Part shown: in pieces, positions 34,966 to 46,118 of the stretch | Position numbering within the stretch: position 1 is the stretch's first letter | Layout: each line of letters begins with the position of its first letter | Source: Hydrangea macrophylla | Lineage: Eukaryota; Streptophyta; Magnoliopsida; Cornales; Hydrangeaceae | Assembly (NCBI GenBank): GCA_033977485.1 | Contig: CM066991.1 | Coordinates: forward strand, 28,827,850-28,891,849 | Direction: 5' to 3' | Length of the DNA stretch: 64,000 bases | The notes under the pieces: generated by a model | The model's database searches: none | Told to the model about the DNA's origin: nothing | Seen by the model: only the letters and a program-made list of their open reading frames with translations | Translations under genes and position numbers: made by a program

Positions 34966-36600
34966 TGACACGACTAAATAGTTGTGCGCTCTTGTGCAAC
35001 ACCCAAGTATAGGTGAACGTGCAAGTAATATAGTACTGGAAGTCTTGGTCGATCCCACAGGGAAGGAATAGGAAGAATGTCTACTAAGTTATAACCTAAA
35101 GAAAATGAAAATATTAATATACGGGTGGAGATTCTACGAATCCTAATTAATTAAATTAAACTAAATAATAAACTAAAACTTATGGAAACATAACTAATTA
35201 AATTAATAAACTAAAGGTGTTGGAAATACGAAAATCCACATCAATCCTAACCATCTACCATGCATATTCATTAACGCTCTATGGAGTACATCCTTTTTCA
35301 GTATTCCATATTTTTCTAAAGATAAAGAATCGATAGCCCTTTCATGACCAGGACTACATCATCATAGTTGATTTAAAATACTTGGAACATGGTTTAAAAC
35401 AATGGTTATTACTTGCACTCTAAATGGTGTTAGCATTCAAAGTGGTTTTCAAAAGTCATTGAAGAAAATAGCCTTAAGGCTTCAAGTTCTAAAAACTGTT
35501 GTGACAAACTGAGCTTATAGGGACAATTTGATGACAGATTTCTAAAACAGAAAGTCATGGAATACTTAAAAAGAATCATCTCAAGATTTAACATGTTCGA
35601 TTGATCGAAGCGCTCTCGATTGATCGAACAATGTCATCCTTCAATCGATCGAAGTGTCTTCGATCGCTTGACTATGGCCCTGGTTCGATCAATCGAAATA
35701 CCTTCGATCGACCGAGCCCAGGTTTTCTAAAGATTGCATGGCAGAGGCTAAGAATCCATATTTCATTACATATTTCTTACATCTAAACTACGGAAACATA
35801 AATAAACTAGTGCAGAAACGGTAACCTAAAGTAATCATAGCATATAAACTAATAACAATCAAATAACAAGGATTGAAAAGAAAAACCTGGATATAATCTG
35901 AAATAAACTTGAAATACACATGAAATCTACTTGAATCTTCAATAATCTTCAATATATTGATGAAAAAGAGGAAGAAAAAGATGAATCTAACCTAATCTAC
36001 TCCTAATCTAACCCTAAAACTACCCTAAACTGCTGTTTTCTGCGTTCTGGAGCGTCCTCCTTTCGTCTGGCATCAAAATGACTTATATATAGGGTTCCTG
36101 TAGAGTTTACACAACTTTTGGGTGAATATGAAGTTCAATCGATCGAGCTTAGTTCGATCGATCGAAGATTCGATCGATTGAACTCTCCTTAATCGATTGA
36201 ACTCTCTGATTTTGACAGCTCTATGCACCGATGGGAGAATGGCCATAACTTTTCACTCGGACCTTGGATTGACCTCCCGTATACGGCCACGCGATCGTAA
36301 CTCAATGATCTACATTTTATCTCTGGGAAAATCTTCCAAATCTGAAGTCTTCATTGTCAAAATTTGAATTTTCTCAGCTGCTTCTGTTATTCTCTTCACC
36401 AGAATCACTTTTCTTTAGCTCCACTTCATTGATTTACATCCTAATACCTATAAAACAATGCAAAAATATATATTTTAGCATTAACACAATAAAAAGAACA
36501 TTGTTATTAGAATGCACGTAAATATAGGGACTTTGGGGATAAAAGTATGCATAAAGGACCATATAATAGACTATGAATATGCACTTTTCACCTCTAATCA
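34966..36600 (-). repeat. N1 5' LTR (right)
   Basis: 1635 bp, same length as the left copy, with scattered single-base differences. Plus-strand ends TGACACGACT...CTCTAATCA. Confidence 0.93.
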
Positions 36601-36605
36601 TCTAT

Positions 36606-37952
36606 AAGTATCATAGTAAGTAATTCATGTATGTATGAGATACATACAAGGGAGATATGAATTACTATTCTTTGATACTTAAAACTTGTCATAGTGGATG
36701 GTGAGACTGGATATCTCATCAAGTATACACTTTAGCATGATTAAATACCATTGGATGGAGTGGTGAACCTCAATCACTAGAGTATGACTCTTAGTTAATA
36801 TGCTATTGCTTACAGTGCATTGACGAACCGTAAGATTCCTATTGACATATAAAACTATTAATAGTCAATAGGAACTCATATCTTGTATAAAGTACGTGTT
36901 CTTATTCTTGAGATGATTATGGTCACAGACTTTGGATGTGACTGCTTTGAATTACCAATCAGTGAGGTCTTAAAGATCAACACTTTGGTATCTTAAGTAT
37001 GTCACATTCATAGGGTTGTGAACATATATTGTCAAGATAGAATCTACCCATTAATAAAGAGTAAGCAATCCCTTGAGAATTTCACCCAGTTGATTACTAA
37101 GAACTGCAGTCTTGTTGATAAGTAGTTATCAAAATGTTTGGTAATCATGAGGGAAGAATAAATCTCAAGGAATGGAAGATGTAATCATCATTTAGGTTGA
37201 CAGTAACAATTATCCGACTATCCGAATATGATTATGAATGCTGACAGTAGAGGGACAATAGTACAACATACGAGTCTGATTATCGCTTCGGATATGTTCT
37301 TTTGCATTGGAGTGCAGTTATTGTTTTATATTGGAGTAAATGTTAACTGATTAGTTAGTTAATTTGCTAATGAAAGAGTTTGATCATGGGAATTAACAAC
37401 TAGTCTGAGCCAACAATAAAGAGCCTAGGAGGTCCCACTCTTGGCTCTGCCAGAATGCGTAGAGTGTCATATGAAGATTTTGGTTTCTATCGATTGAACA
37501 AGGTTCGATCAATTGAAGTCAAGCTTAGTTTGATTGATTGATCGAAGAAGTTTCGATCTATTAAACTCTAAAGTCGATTTGGATATCTATAAATGGGGTA
37601 GCTATGTATTGAAAAAGGTTGAACATTGTTCTACTGCCTCAACTCTCTAAAAATCAGTTTAGGGTTTTCAAAGCCTCCTATATCCTCTCTATTGGGTTCC
37701 CACTTAGCCCTAGCCTATCTAGGAAGTATTAAGGAGACATAAGGGTAAAGATTTCTTTGAGGAAGCTACTGCATGCTAAAGGAAGAAGACAAAATCAGAA
37801 TTAAGTTGAAGACCAAAAGGTAATGCTCTTCTCCCCTCTTCCCTACGCATCTATAGAGTTGATAAGTGGTAGATCCAAGGCAACCAATAAAGTTTTTGAA
37901 ACTATTTTTTCCGTTGTGCACGTTTTAAGCTTTTCATAAACTAAATCCTACA
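36606..37952 (+). repeat. Copia-2 3' LTR, right piece
   Basis: Continues the LTR cut at 29449 after the second TCTAT (36601-36605), aligning with 2840-4237. It ends AAATCCTACA. Contains TCGATTGAAC/TTCGATCAATTGAA dyads near 37487-37570. With the left piece the LTR is about 1.46 kb. Confidence 0.88.
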
Positions 37953-37954
37953 AT

Positions 37955-38068
37955 GCATCCTATGACGAGGGCTACTACTCAGAAGGGGAGTACACAGAGG
38001 GTGGTCCCACTAACGACGGATATGTCGGGAAGAACTACTATGCTGACGATTACATCTACACCATCTGA
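37955..38068 (+). pseudogene. Possible C-terminal coding fragment beside the copia LTR
   Basis: Immediately after the LTR a frame of 37 codons runs to TGA: ASYDEGYYSEGEYTEGG, then GYVGKNYYADDYIYTI. It is acidic and Tyr/Gly-rich with GC content above its surroundings. It may be the 3' end of a gene or older element that the copia insertion truncated. The family is not recognised, and a chance frame is possible. Confidence 0.35.
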
Positions 38069-41000
38069 AGACAAAGATAGATATTAGTTTATATGTTTCT
38101 ATATTTTAGTTAGACTTTATTAATAGTACGTTTTGTAATAATGGCATATGTTGCCTTAAGGCTTTTATTATGTTTCGAACTTTCCTGTAATAGTTAGTAG
38201 GTTTAATTATACTTATTGGTTTTATTACTGTTCCTTTATTTATCGTCTATGGACAAATTAGTGACTTTACCAGTCATTTCCTACGGACCCAAAAGGAAAT
38301 ATTATTTTTCACTATTTTTGCTGTTCCAAGGCGTGACAAGATATCAAGAAACATATCTCTTAAGTATCTCCTAATCAAATTAAAAAAAAAAAAAGCAAAA
38401 ATGAAATTTTGTCCAAGATTTAATGCAAAATTTTAGGTCTTGTTTTCCAATCTTCTTCCTCAATTTTCAAATTCGTAGCTCTCCATTCCTATTTCACCTT
38501 CATTCAAGTGAAAAACATTAGTAGAGCACATAAGTAAGCATTGTCGATTAAACAAAGTTATCAAAATTTAAATAATTTTTTGAAAAATTTCATAGAGTGT
38601 TCAAAATTCTATTTTTTGAGAATACTATATGAGAAATTTCCTAAAATGTTCAAAATAAAAAATTCTCTTTAAATTTTTTTTTGAAAGTTTTCATAAAATG
38701 TTCAAAATGTTGTGTATATACATATGTTTTTGTAGAAAAGTATTTGAGAAATTTCACAAGACATGTTTTAAGTTTATCAAAAACAAACTATTTACCTACA
38801 AAGCATAGAAACTAAACTAGCAACGACAATTGTGGACACAATTGGAAATGGTGGTCTAAGGTGGCTTGAAGCTGCAACAATGGTAATTGAGCATTACCAA
38901 TTGGCACGAATCATGGCATACTGGAGATAATGGTGACTTGGGGCGATGACAATGGTGTTGAGCATTAAAAATTTCTTACAAGGCATATAAACAAAACTGG
39001 CGACGACATTGGTGGTCGCGACCGGGGATGGTGGTTGAAGGTGGCTTGAGGTGGCAGCATTGGTACGTAGTTGAGCATTCGAAACTCTCTCTCTATATAT
39101 ATAATATAACATATGTGTGTATAGATACGAGAGAAAAGGTAGTCATATTTACGACGAGGACTGAGGAGAAATGAATTGGTCATATAATTGTCATTCAGTT
39201 TGACAGTAAAGTCAAACTTGGATTACAGGGTAAAAATAGTGATGTAAGGGATATGTCTTCTTATCTTATTTAATGAATCAAGGGTATATTAGTCATGAAG
39301 ATTTTCTAAAAATCTATTTGAGGGATGTCTACCAAATAAAGTACATGATTAATGGACTGCTTAATGGCAATTTGGTAAAGAAATCTATAAGTCTTTTTAC
39401 CACTTTAGTCTGCGGGAGTTTTGGGGTAAAAATCTCAACAAAAATTTTATTTGCTCTGCCCTCTGAAATAGGAGTAAGTATTAGGTATCACAAGGATATC
39501 AGATAGGATTATATCCCTCACAAAGTTTGAATTTTTGCTAAATTTGTGGGATTTTTTTGCTGATTTGGATAAGAACAAGGATGAAAATAGGGGACCAGGC
39601 AAGGATGGATCAAGGGGCGGGGCGAAGGGTGGCGTTAGATTTGAAAAAAAAAAACCTTAATTATACTAGTATTATTGAAAACTACATGTTTAATATATAC
39701 ACTCGCCACACCAACCCCCCCTAGATTTTTTTGAAGCTGAATGAAAAAGTTCAGTGTGTGGTTATAAATATAAATTTTGAATTTAGTTTACAAATTGCTC
39801 CATACCTTGTTGATTCAAATAATTTGTATTTATCTCTCCTTATATATTTATCTCATTATTAAAAATGTATAAATAAATGCCAAAAAATAAATGCATAAAT
39901 CAGGGGCATATGTCCTCGCCCCCTAGACTAGATTCTTGGATCTGTCCCTAAGGCCAAGTGGATTGATAAAGCCTCCTTATTGGCTTGAGATAGCATGTAC
40001 GATAATATACATCAAATAGCAACCTAACAACTACTTCATTTGCCTCAGACCAATGTTGCACAAGTGACTGAGTCCGAACCTCCACCAAGAAAAGTACATT
40101 TCTTTGGCCTGAAGCATGATCCTATCTCTTTTGTTTCAAATTGAAATCTTTAATTTTTTTTGCATTGTGTATGTATGTGTCATTTTTTATTTATATTTAT
40201 TTATTTATTGGTGTTGAGACGTTTTTACAACGTACTGACATTTTCATTTTAGGATTTTGTTAAGTTGTGAATCACGTTGAGGCTTAATGAACCTATACTC
40301 ACTTTTGCATTTTCTAAAGTTGTGTTACCAGTTTTTACTTTTCTTGGAACCAAAACAGGACATATGCTTCGTAACAAAAAACAAAACGATTTTCAAAACA
40401 TATGCATGCACGTTCCCATTTTATTCATATATTCAATTACCACAGTTTTAGAAAACAATTTGATTCTGTTAAATGCATTATATCCGACATAAAATCTAAT
40501 TTATGAGCCAGAAGAATGCTATAGTTTTTAAATTTACATCCTATTTACAATAATTTTTAGTTGGGTGTTTTGGGGGTGCCACAGTCCACTTGGACTGAAA
40601 GAGATTGTGATAACCTGACTTAACTTCTAATTCAAACGACAATTATTAAAACTGATTAATAACAACGATGGGTCTTAACTCTACTCTGATGCAAGTAAGC
40701 AATTACAAATGAACACGAAAATGAAACAAACAGATACAAGAATTTAAGATTCCTTCACGAACATCATCTTCATTGATAGAACTTAAATATCAATTGCAAC
40801 CACTCAAGAACAATGGAAACCTCATGATCACTTAAGAACAATAACAGGATTGATTTAAGGGGATATAAACAAAATCTTCCTGGACAGAGATGGCATATGT
40901 GTAGCCCCCCTAAATGTTGCACATTCTGCCCTATTTATAGACTTTGAGCAACCGTTAATGTTAATGGGGTTAGTGGGTTATGGCCCCTAGTTTCTAGGAA

Positions 41001-41091
41001 TGAACAAGTTACTGCGCCCACTTTTTATCCCATGATTAACTTTCACGATCTGTTTTGTGATCCCATTTCTGCCATGTTACAACTTTATGTA
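38069..41091 (+). other. Non-LTR intergenic DNA
   Basis: About 3 kb with no believable gene. It holds A/T-rich sequence, a near-duplicated block at about 38830-38900 and 38990-39075 (CTAGCAACGAC/CTGGCGACGAC ... GGTGGCTTGA), an A11 run near 39643 and a possible small TIR-like element (see rejected list). It is the oldest-looking sequence in the window and probably the locus into which copia-4 inserted. Confidence 0.55.
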
Positions 41092-41096
41092 ACCGC

Positions 41097-42730
41097 TGTT
41101 GGAAAATTGGATCCAGTGCGCAGCGGAATATGAATAGATGCAGTTCAAACCTTGTAAGATCTACTTCTCATTTAGTTGTATGCAATACAAGATATATATA
41201 CTAATACTAATATACGTATATATATTTATACCAGAAACAGATCGGTAGGATCCTATCGAGAACTCTTTTTTCCAGTTGTGATATTGATGAAGATTCCGCT
41301 CTCCAACCTCCAGAAATCTTCACTCTTATGACTTCCAGATGCTACTGAATGCTATGGTTTTGTGGAAAACCCCTAAGGAACTATATGGGAATGTCTCTAA
41401 GGCTCAGAGACTGATATGGAACTCCTAGGACTCAAAATTTGCGACACTTTGTATTCTGCCTGTAGGTCCATTATCTATAGTTTTTCTTAACTGACATACC
41501 ACAAACCGGTTTGTCCCACAAACCGATTTTTGGAACTTGTCCCCAGAAATTGGTTTGTAGGATAAATCAATTTCTGGAACCAGTACCCACAAAACGGTTT
41601 GTCCCACAAACCGATTTCTGGTAGCTGTACACACAAACCGGTTTGTCCCACAAATCAGTTTCTGGTACCTGTTTTCCTGTTTTGTTCCCTTTAGCATTCA
41701 GGCACCCAATGAGCTAGGAGTGAGACCTCTAGGATCTTAATTACTGGCTACGATTAATGATTAACTCCTTCCAGTTAAACTCTTAACTAAGGAATTAATT
41801 ATTAATCAATCATTATATAATAATGATTATTAACTCCACTATATAATAATGATTGCACTCCTGTGCATAAGAAGCTAACTACACATACATTAGTAGTACC
41901 TAGACTTGTACTGACACTAATTCCCCTCTACCAATAGTATCCGTAATTATAATCGGGATATAATTCATATACTATCGCCCCAATTACTATCACCTCTTAT
42001 AATCCTTGAGTTTCATTCACTTACTCATAGATTTCTGAAATGTCATTAACATACTTAAGGACATGACAGCAGTTCTTAGTAATGAACCAAGTGACATTCT
42101 CAAGGGAATATTTTACTCTTTCAAGTGAATCACTTCACACTAGAGGGTAGATTCCATCTTGACGATAAGTGTTCCCAATACTATAAACTTGGTTTCCCAA
42201 GAAACCCAGGTGTTAATCTAGAAGACCTCACTTATTGGTAACTCAAAGCAACCTAAGCTTATAGCTTGTGTTCACTATCATCTCAGGATTAAGGACAAGT
42301 GTCTTACACAAGTTTGAGTGTCTATTATCTAACGAACAATATTATGTTAATAGATCATACTCAAGTCTGTCAATGTATCAAATACATTATCACATTAAAC
42401 TTGGAATCAAACATTCCAATGAATGAGATTCTTCACTCTATCAAATAAAAGTTAATGTGATACAATCTAAACCTGATAAGTAATCCAATCCTATCATCAA
42501 CTGTGACAGTTCTAACAATTCATATAGTTCACCCATATCTCCCCATACACAAATCACATTCGTATATATGAGTTCCATGAATGTTTTAAGGATTCAAACC
42601 TGCTAGCAATTCATCTCATGAAAACGCACATAGTTAAATGTAAATGATATCCATAAATAAACTAATCCTTTGTCTATAAATAGTAACAGTAAGCTAACTG
42701 GTTTGAGGGCATACCCTTCAAACTCGAACA
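41097..42730 (-). repeat. Copia-4 3' LTR (minus strand)
   Basis: 1634 bp. On the minus strand it begins TGTTCGAGTTTGAAGG after polypurine GCAAGTGGGAGTT and ends TTTTCCAACA, a classic copia LTR end. Distantly homologous to the 2722 LTR (shared blocks such as CCCTTGAGAATGTCAC). The flanking pentamer ACCGC (41092-41096) should be the target duplication. Reading frames inside are repeats, not genes. Confidence 0.88.
41498..41672 (-). repeat. AAACCGGTTTGTCCCACAAA-type internal repeats
   Basis: Three or four degenerate units built on CACAAACCGGTTTGTCCCAC, each followed by AAACCGATTTCTGG, spaced about 60-70 bp. The unit contains the perfect palindrome AAACCGGTTT. An open frame across it is a by-product. 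Confidence 0.75.
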
Positions 42731-42751
42731 AACTCCCACTTGCACTCACAA

Positions 42752-43438
42752 CTAGCTAGGATAACATCTAATTCCTAGATTGTCCATATAACGTTCAAAA
42801 ACCTTAGAAGGTAAGGCTTTCATAAAGGGATCTGCAAGACTATCCGTCAATGCGATCTTTGTCACCACCATGTCACCTCTCTGAACTATCTCTCGGATCA
42901 AATGATATTTCCTTTCTATGTGCTTTCCCTTACTGTGATTCCTTGGCTCCTTCGATTGTTCTACAGCTCCACTGTTATCATAATAAAGTATGACAGGGGA
43001 CTGTGCAAAAGGTAGAACTCCTAGTTCCAATAGGAACTTCTTGAGCCACACAACCTCTTTGGCTACCTCGCAGGCTGTAACATACTCAGCCTCTGTAGTA
43101 GAGTCTGCATTGCATTTCTGCCTAATGCTTCTCCAACTAACAGCACCACCTCTAAGAGTAAACACATAACCGGATGTCGACTTTCTTGAATCCTTGTCTG
43201 ACATAAAATCGAAATCAGTATAGCCAATTGGAACTTAGTCCTCTTTCCCATAGATCAGCATATAATCTCGAGTCCTTCTTAGGGACTTAAGAATATTCTT
43301 TACTGCTGTCCAATGGTCGGGACCTGGATTGGACTGATATCTACTTACCATGCCTACAGTAAAATAGATATCTGGCTTAGTGCTCAACATCGAATACATA
43401 AGACTTCCAATAGCCAAAGCATATGGAATTCCCATCAT
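42752..43438 (-). pseudogene. Copia-4 RNase H
   Basis: Minus-strand frame with one break (stop before 43204). Upstream piece ALAIGSLMYSMLSTKPDIYF, then DKDSRKSTSGYVFTLRGGAV, ADSTTEAEYVTACEVAKEVV, YYDNSGAVEQSKEPRNHSKG and HLIREIVQRGDMVVTKIALT, ending GIRCYPS just before the polypurine tract. The core TEAEY Glu is kept. The best-preserved copia RNase H in the window. Confidence 0.9.
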
Positions 43439-43474
43439 GCGATATTTCTCCGCCTGTGTCTTAGGAAATTGACT

Positions 43475-44110
43475 CTATGAAAATGAGACACCATGCCTAA
43501 AGAACCCTTTCTTAGAATTTTTCATAGAAAATCTAGACAACACCTTATCGATATAGGAAGCTTGAGACAATCCTATTGTCTTATTCTTCTGATCTCGTAT
43601 AAGCTTTATTCCTAGAATATAGCTTGCCTCTCCAAGATCTTTCATATCAAAGGTACTAGCTAACCAAACCTTAATCGTTGACAACACTCCTATATCATTC
43701 GCAATGATAAGGATGTCATCAACATACAGAACTAAGAACACCACTGAGTTTTTCTCATGTTTCTTGTAAACACAAGGTTTATCAATGTTTTGGATAAATC
43801 CAAAAGATTTGACTGCTTGGTCAAAACGGATGTTCCAACTTCTTGATGCTTGCTTAAGCCCCTAAATGGACCTATGCAACTTGCATACTTGACCTTCCTA
43901 TCCCTTAGCTATGAAACCGACTGGTTACTGCATAAAGATGTCTTCATCAAGATTGCCATTCAAGAACGTAGTCTTGACGTCCATCTGCCATATCTCGTAA
44001 TCAAGACATGCTGCTATGGATAAGAGAATCCTGATGGATTTAAGCATGGCTACTGGCTCTCTGACAATCCTCCCACTACGACGAGGTTTCGGTACAGGAA
44101 TAGAAGAAGG
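43475..44110 (-). pseudogene. Copia-4 reverse transcriptase
   Basis: The open piece 43475-43744 carries the intact active site LVLYVDDILIIANDIGVLST and MKDLGEASYILGIKL. Upstream to about 44110, in the same frame, are the LKQASRSWNIRFDQAV-type and MAVKTTFLNGNLDEDIFM-like blocks, with stops. RT and integrase pieces share one frame, so a single polyprotein is implied. Confidence 0.85.
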
Positions 44111-44122
44111 TGCAGTAATTTC

Positions 44123-44896
44123 TTATTCTACATTCTCAGTGACTGTTTGAGGAACTGAGGGTTGTTCATTTACTTCTTCTAGAACTATCCTTTCTTTGGG
44201 TTTGTGGTTCATGATAAAAACATCCTCCAAAAAAATAGCGTGTGTACTCACAAACACCTTCTGCTCTCTTGGGTGATAAAAATACCAACCCTTCATTTTG
44301 TTTGGATATTCCACAAAATAACATTCTTCTGATCTTGTTTCCAACTTGCTCATCTGTGCCTTTAGCAGATGTGCCGGACAACCCCAAATCCGAAAGTGTC
44401 TCAAAGAGGGCTTACGCCCGCTCTATAACTCTCGGGGTGTCTTAGGCACAGATTTGCTTGGAACAAGATTTAGTATATACATTACAGTTTCCAAAATGAA
44501 ACCCCATAGGAACAGTGGTAATTTCGAATACCTCATCATAGACCTAATCATGTCTAAAAGGGTCCGGTTCCTTCTTTCTGCTATACCATTCTATTGAGGT
44601 ATTCCTGGTGTAGTCAACTAAGATAGGATTCCATCCTTTCTCAAATGGTCAATAAATTCATCAGAGAGATACTCGCCACCTCGATAAGATCGAATGGCCT
44701 TGATATTCTTCACTAATTGCTTCTCCACCTCAGCTCTAGATTCTTTGAACTTTTCAAAGGCTATAGATTTATGGTGCAATAAGTAAATGTATCTGTATCT
44801 CGAGAAGTCATCACTAAATGCAATGAAATAGTGATAACCACCTTGTGCCCTAACATTTATTGGTCTACATACATCGGTATGAATCAATTTCAACAA
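44123..44896 (-). pseudogene. Copia-4 integrase
   Basis: Core piece 44618-44896: LIHTDVCRPINVRAQGGYHY, FIAFSDDFSRYRYIYLLHHK (first Asp), KAIRSYRGGEYLSDEF (second catalytic Asp changed to Tyr), with a stop after DGILS. C-terminal piece 44123-44404: HFRIWGCPAHLLKAQ, GWYFYHPREQKVFVSTHAIF and FLEDVFIMNHKPKERIVLEE. Same frame as RT. The lost Asp and stops make it inactive. Confidence 0.88.
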
Positions 44897-44984
44897 TTTT
44901 TAGCTCTGTTGCCCTTTGAAGAAAAGGGTCTTTTTGTCATTTTGCCTTCTAAACAGGATTCACAGATAGGTAGTGGTTCAAGAA

Positions 44985-45520
44985 CTAGAAAATCAAGGAT
45001 TCCATCCTTAAAAGCCTGTCTATCCTATTAAGATTAACATGTCCTAACCTTATGTGCCAAAGCTTTGTTGGATTTGAAGAAGGTTCTTTCCTTTTAGATG
45101 GTATGGTAATTATTGAGTTATTTAATTCCACTTCAAAAGTTTCTAGAGAGATTGGGTCAATCAAGAACAAACCATTAGATAACATACTAGAGCAAATAAA
45201 AGAACCATTTCTTTTTATTGAAACTTCAGTACCAAAAGAAAATGAATAACCATTATTCACTAAACTAAAAACTGAAATCAGATTACGCCTTATAGAAGTT
45301 ACATAAAGAACATCTGATAAGACTAATGTGTTATTCTTAGGAAAAACTAAAACTACTACTCCAACTACAACTGCTGAAATGGTTGCACTAGATCCCAAAG
45401 TACGAGTGATTTCTCCACCACTGCACTGCCTCGTTGGCCTGCCCTGTAACAAATTGCAGATGTGGTTAGTTGCACCAGATTCAACACACCATGTATTCGA
45501 AGTATCTGTTAAAAAATTTA
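44985..45520 (-). pseudogene. Copia-4 protease and GAG-pre-integrase
   Basis: The protease motif near 45470-45500 reads WCVESGATNHI where copia-2 has WCIDSGATNHI, so the catalytic Asp is Glu. VLSDVLYVTSIRRNLISVF, then IKRNGSFICSSMLSNGLFLI and LWHIRLGHVNLNRIDRL form the GAG-pre-integrase. This piece is shifted by one frame relative to the integrase at 44896. Confidence 0.85.
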
Positions 45521-45539
45521 CTTCAATTACAAATGATTT

Positions 45540-46118
45540 TCATACCTTGGTTCTTTGTGCTAAGTAGCCTGGACATTTTCTCTTCCAATGTCTTGGTATA
45601 CCACACTGGAAAGACTTTCCCTTTGGCTTTCCTTTAGCCTTTTTCTTTCCTTTCTTTGCCTTTTTCCCAATACTTGGATTGGGCCCACCAACTTGAGCCT
45701 TTGAGCCCTTCTTCCTCATTTTTCCTTTCTTGGATTTAGAGGATGAAGCCTTCTCAATGTTCATAGTCTCATGATTACCCTTGACAATCCCCTCCACTAC
45801 CTGTAGAGAGCTTACTAGTCATTTAGTGAATAACCCAAATTATTCATAGTATAATTCAATTTGAATTGAGTGAACGAAGGAGGCAGTGAGTTCAGGATCA
45901 TGTCAACTTGGGTTTCCGCATCAATGTCGGCACCAAGGACTTCCAATATGTTTAAAAATCCAATCATTTTTAAAACGTGCTCTCTTACTGGAGTCCCTTT
46001 TTGGTATTCATGATTTGCTGCATGGCGTTAAGCCTAGCATGATGCTCCTGTTCCCCAAGAATTTCCTTGAGGTTTGCAATCATATCCACAGCCATAGCCA
46101 CAGATTGATGTTGGTGTT
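45540..46118 (-). pseudogene. Copia-4 gag fragment with zinc knuckle
   Basis: 45540-45797 is a very basic linker (KKAKKGKKKAKGKPKGKS) and a zinc knuckle FQCGIPRHWKRKCP whose first Cys is Ser. Upstream gag (AVDMIANLKEILGEQEHHAR, LNAMQQIMNTK) runs to 46118, where the G2 LTR interrupts it. The gag start must lie beyond the nested elements, outside the window. Confidence 0.82.

Larger units (their letters stand above)
29450..36600 (-). mobile_element. N1: non-autonomous Ty3/gypsy (Athila/Calypso-like) element without pol
   Basis: 7151 bp with two LTRs of equal length (1635 bp). The reverse-strand primer site TGGCGCCGTTGCCGGGGA at one inner LTR edge and polypurine TAGTTGGGGGGTG at the other fix the orientation as minus. 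The 3.9-kb interior has no RT, integrase or RNase H, only one low-complexity gag-position ORF. It must depend on enzymes of another element. The LTRs differ at few positions, so it is a relatively young insertion into the copia-2 LTR. Confidence 0.92.

Noticed and set aside
38894..39183. Short minus-strand frames in the intergenic block
   Set aside because: Overlapping frames in repetitive GGTGGC-rich sequence, no domain, no start or splice context.
39595..39955. Possible small TIR element (GGATC..AAG / AGATCCAAG ends with GGGGCG)
   Set aside because: The inverted match is short and imperfect and no target duplication was found.
41425..41697. 90-codon minus-strand frame in the copia-4 LTR
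   Set aside because: Encodes the CACAAACCGGTTTG repeats; LTR interior, not a gene.
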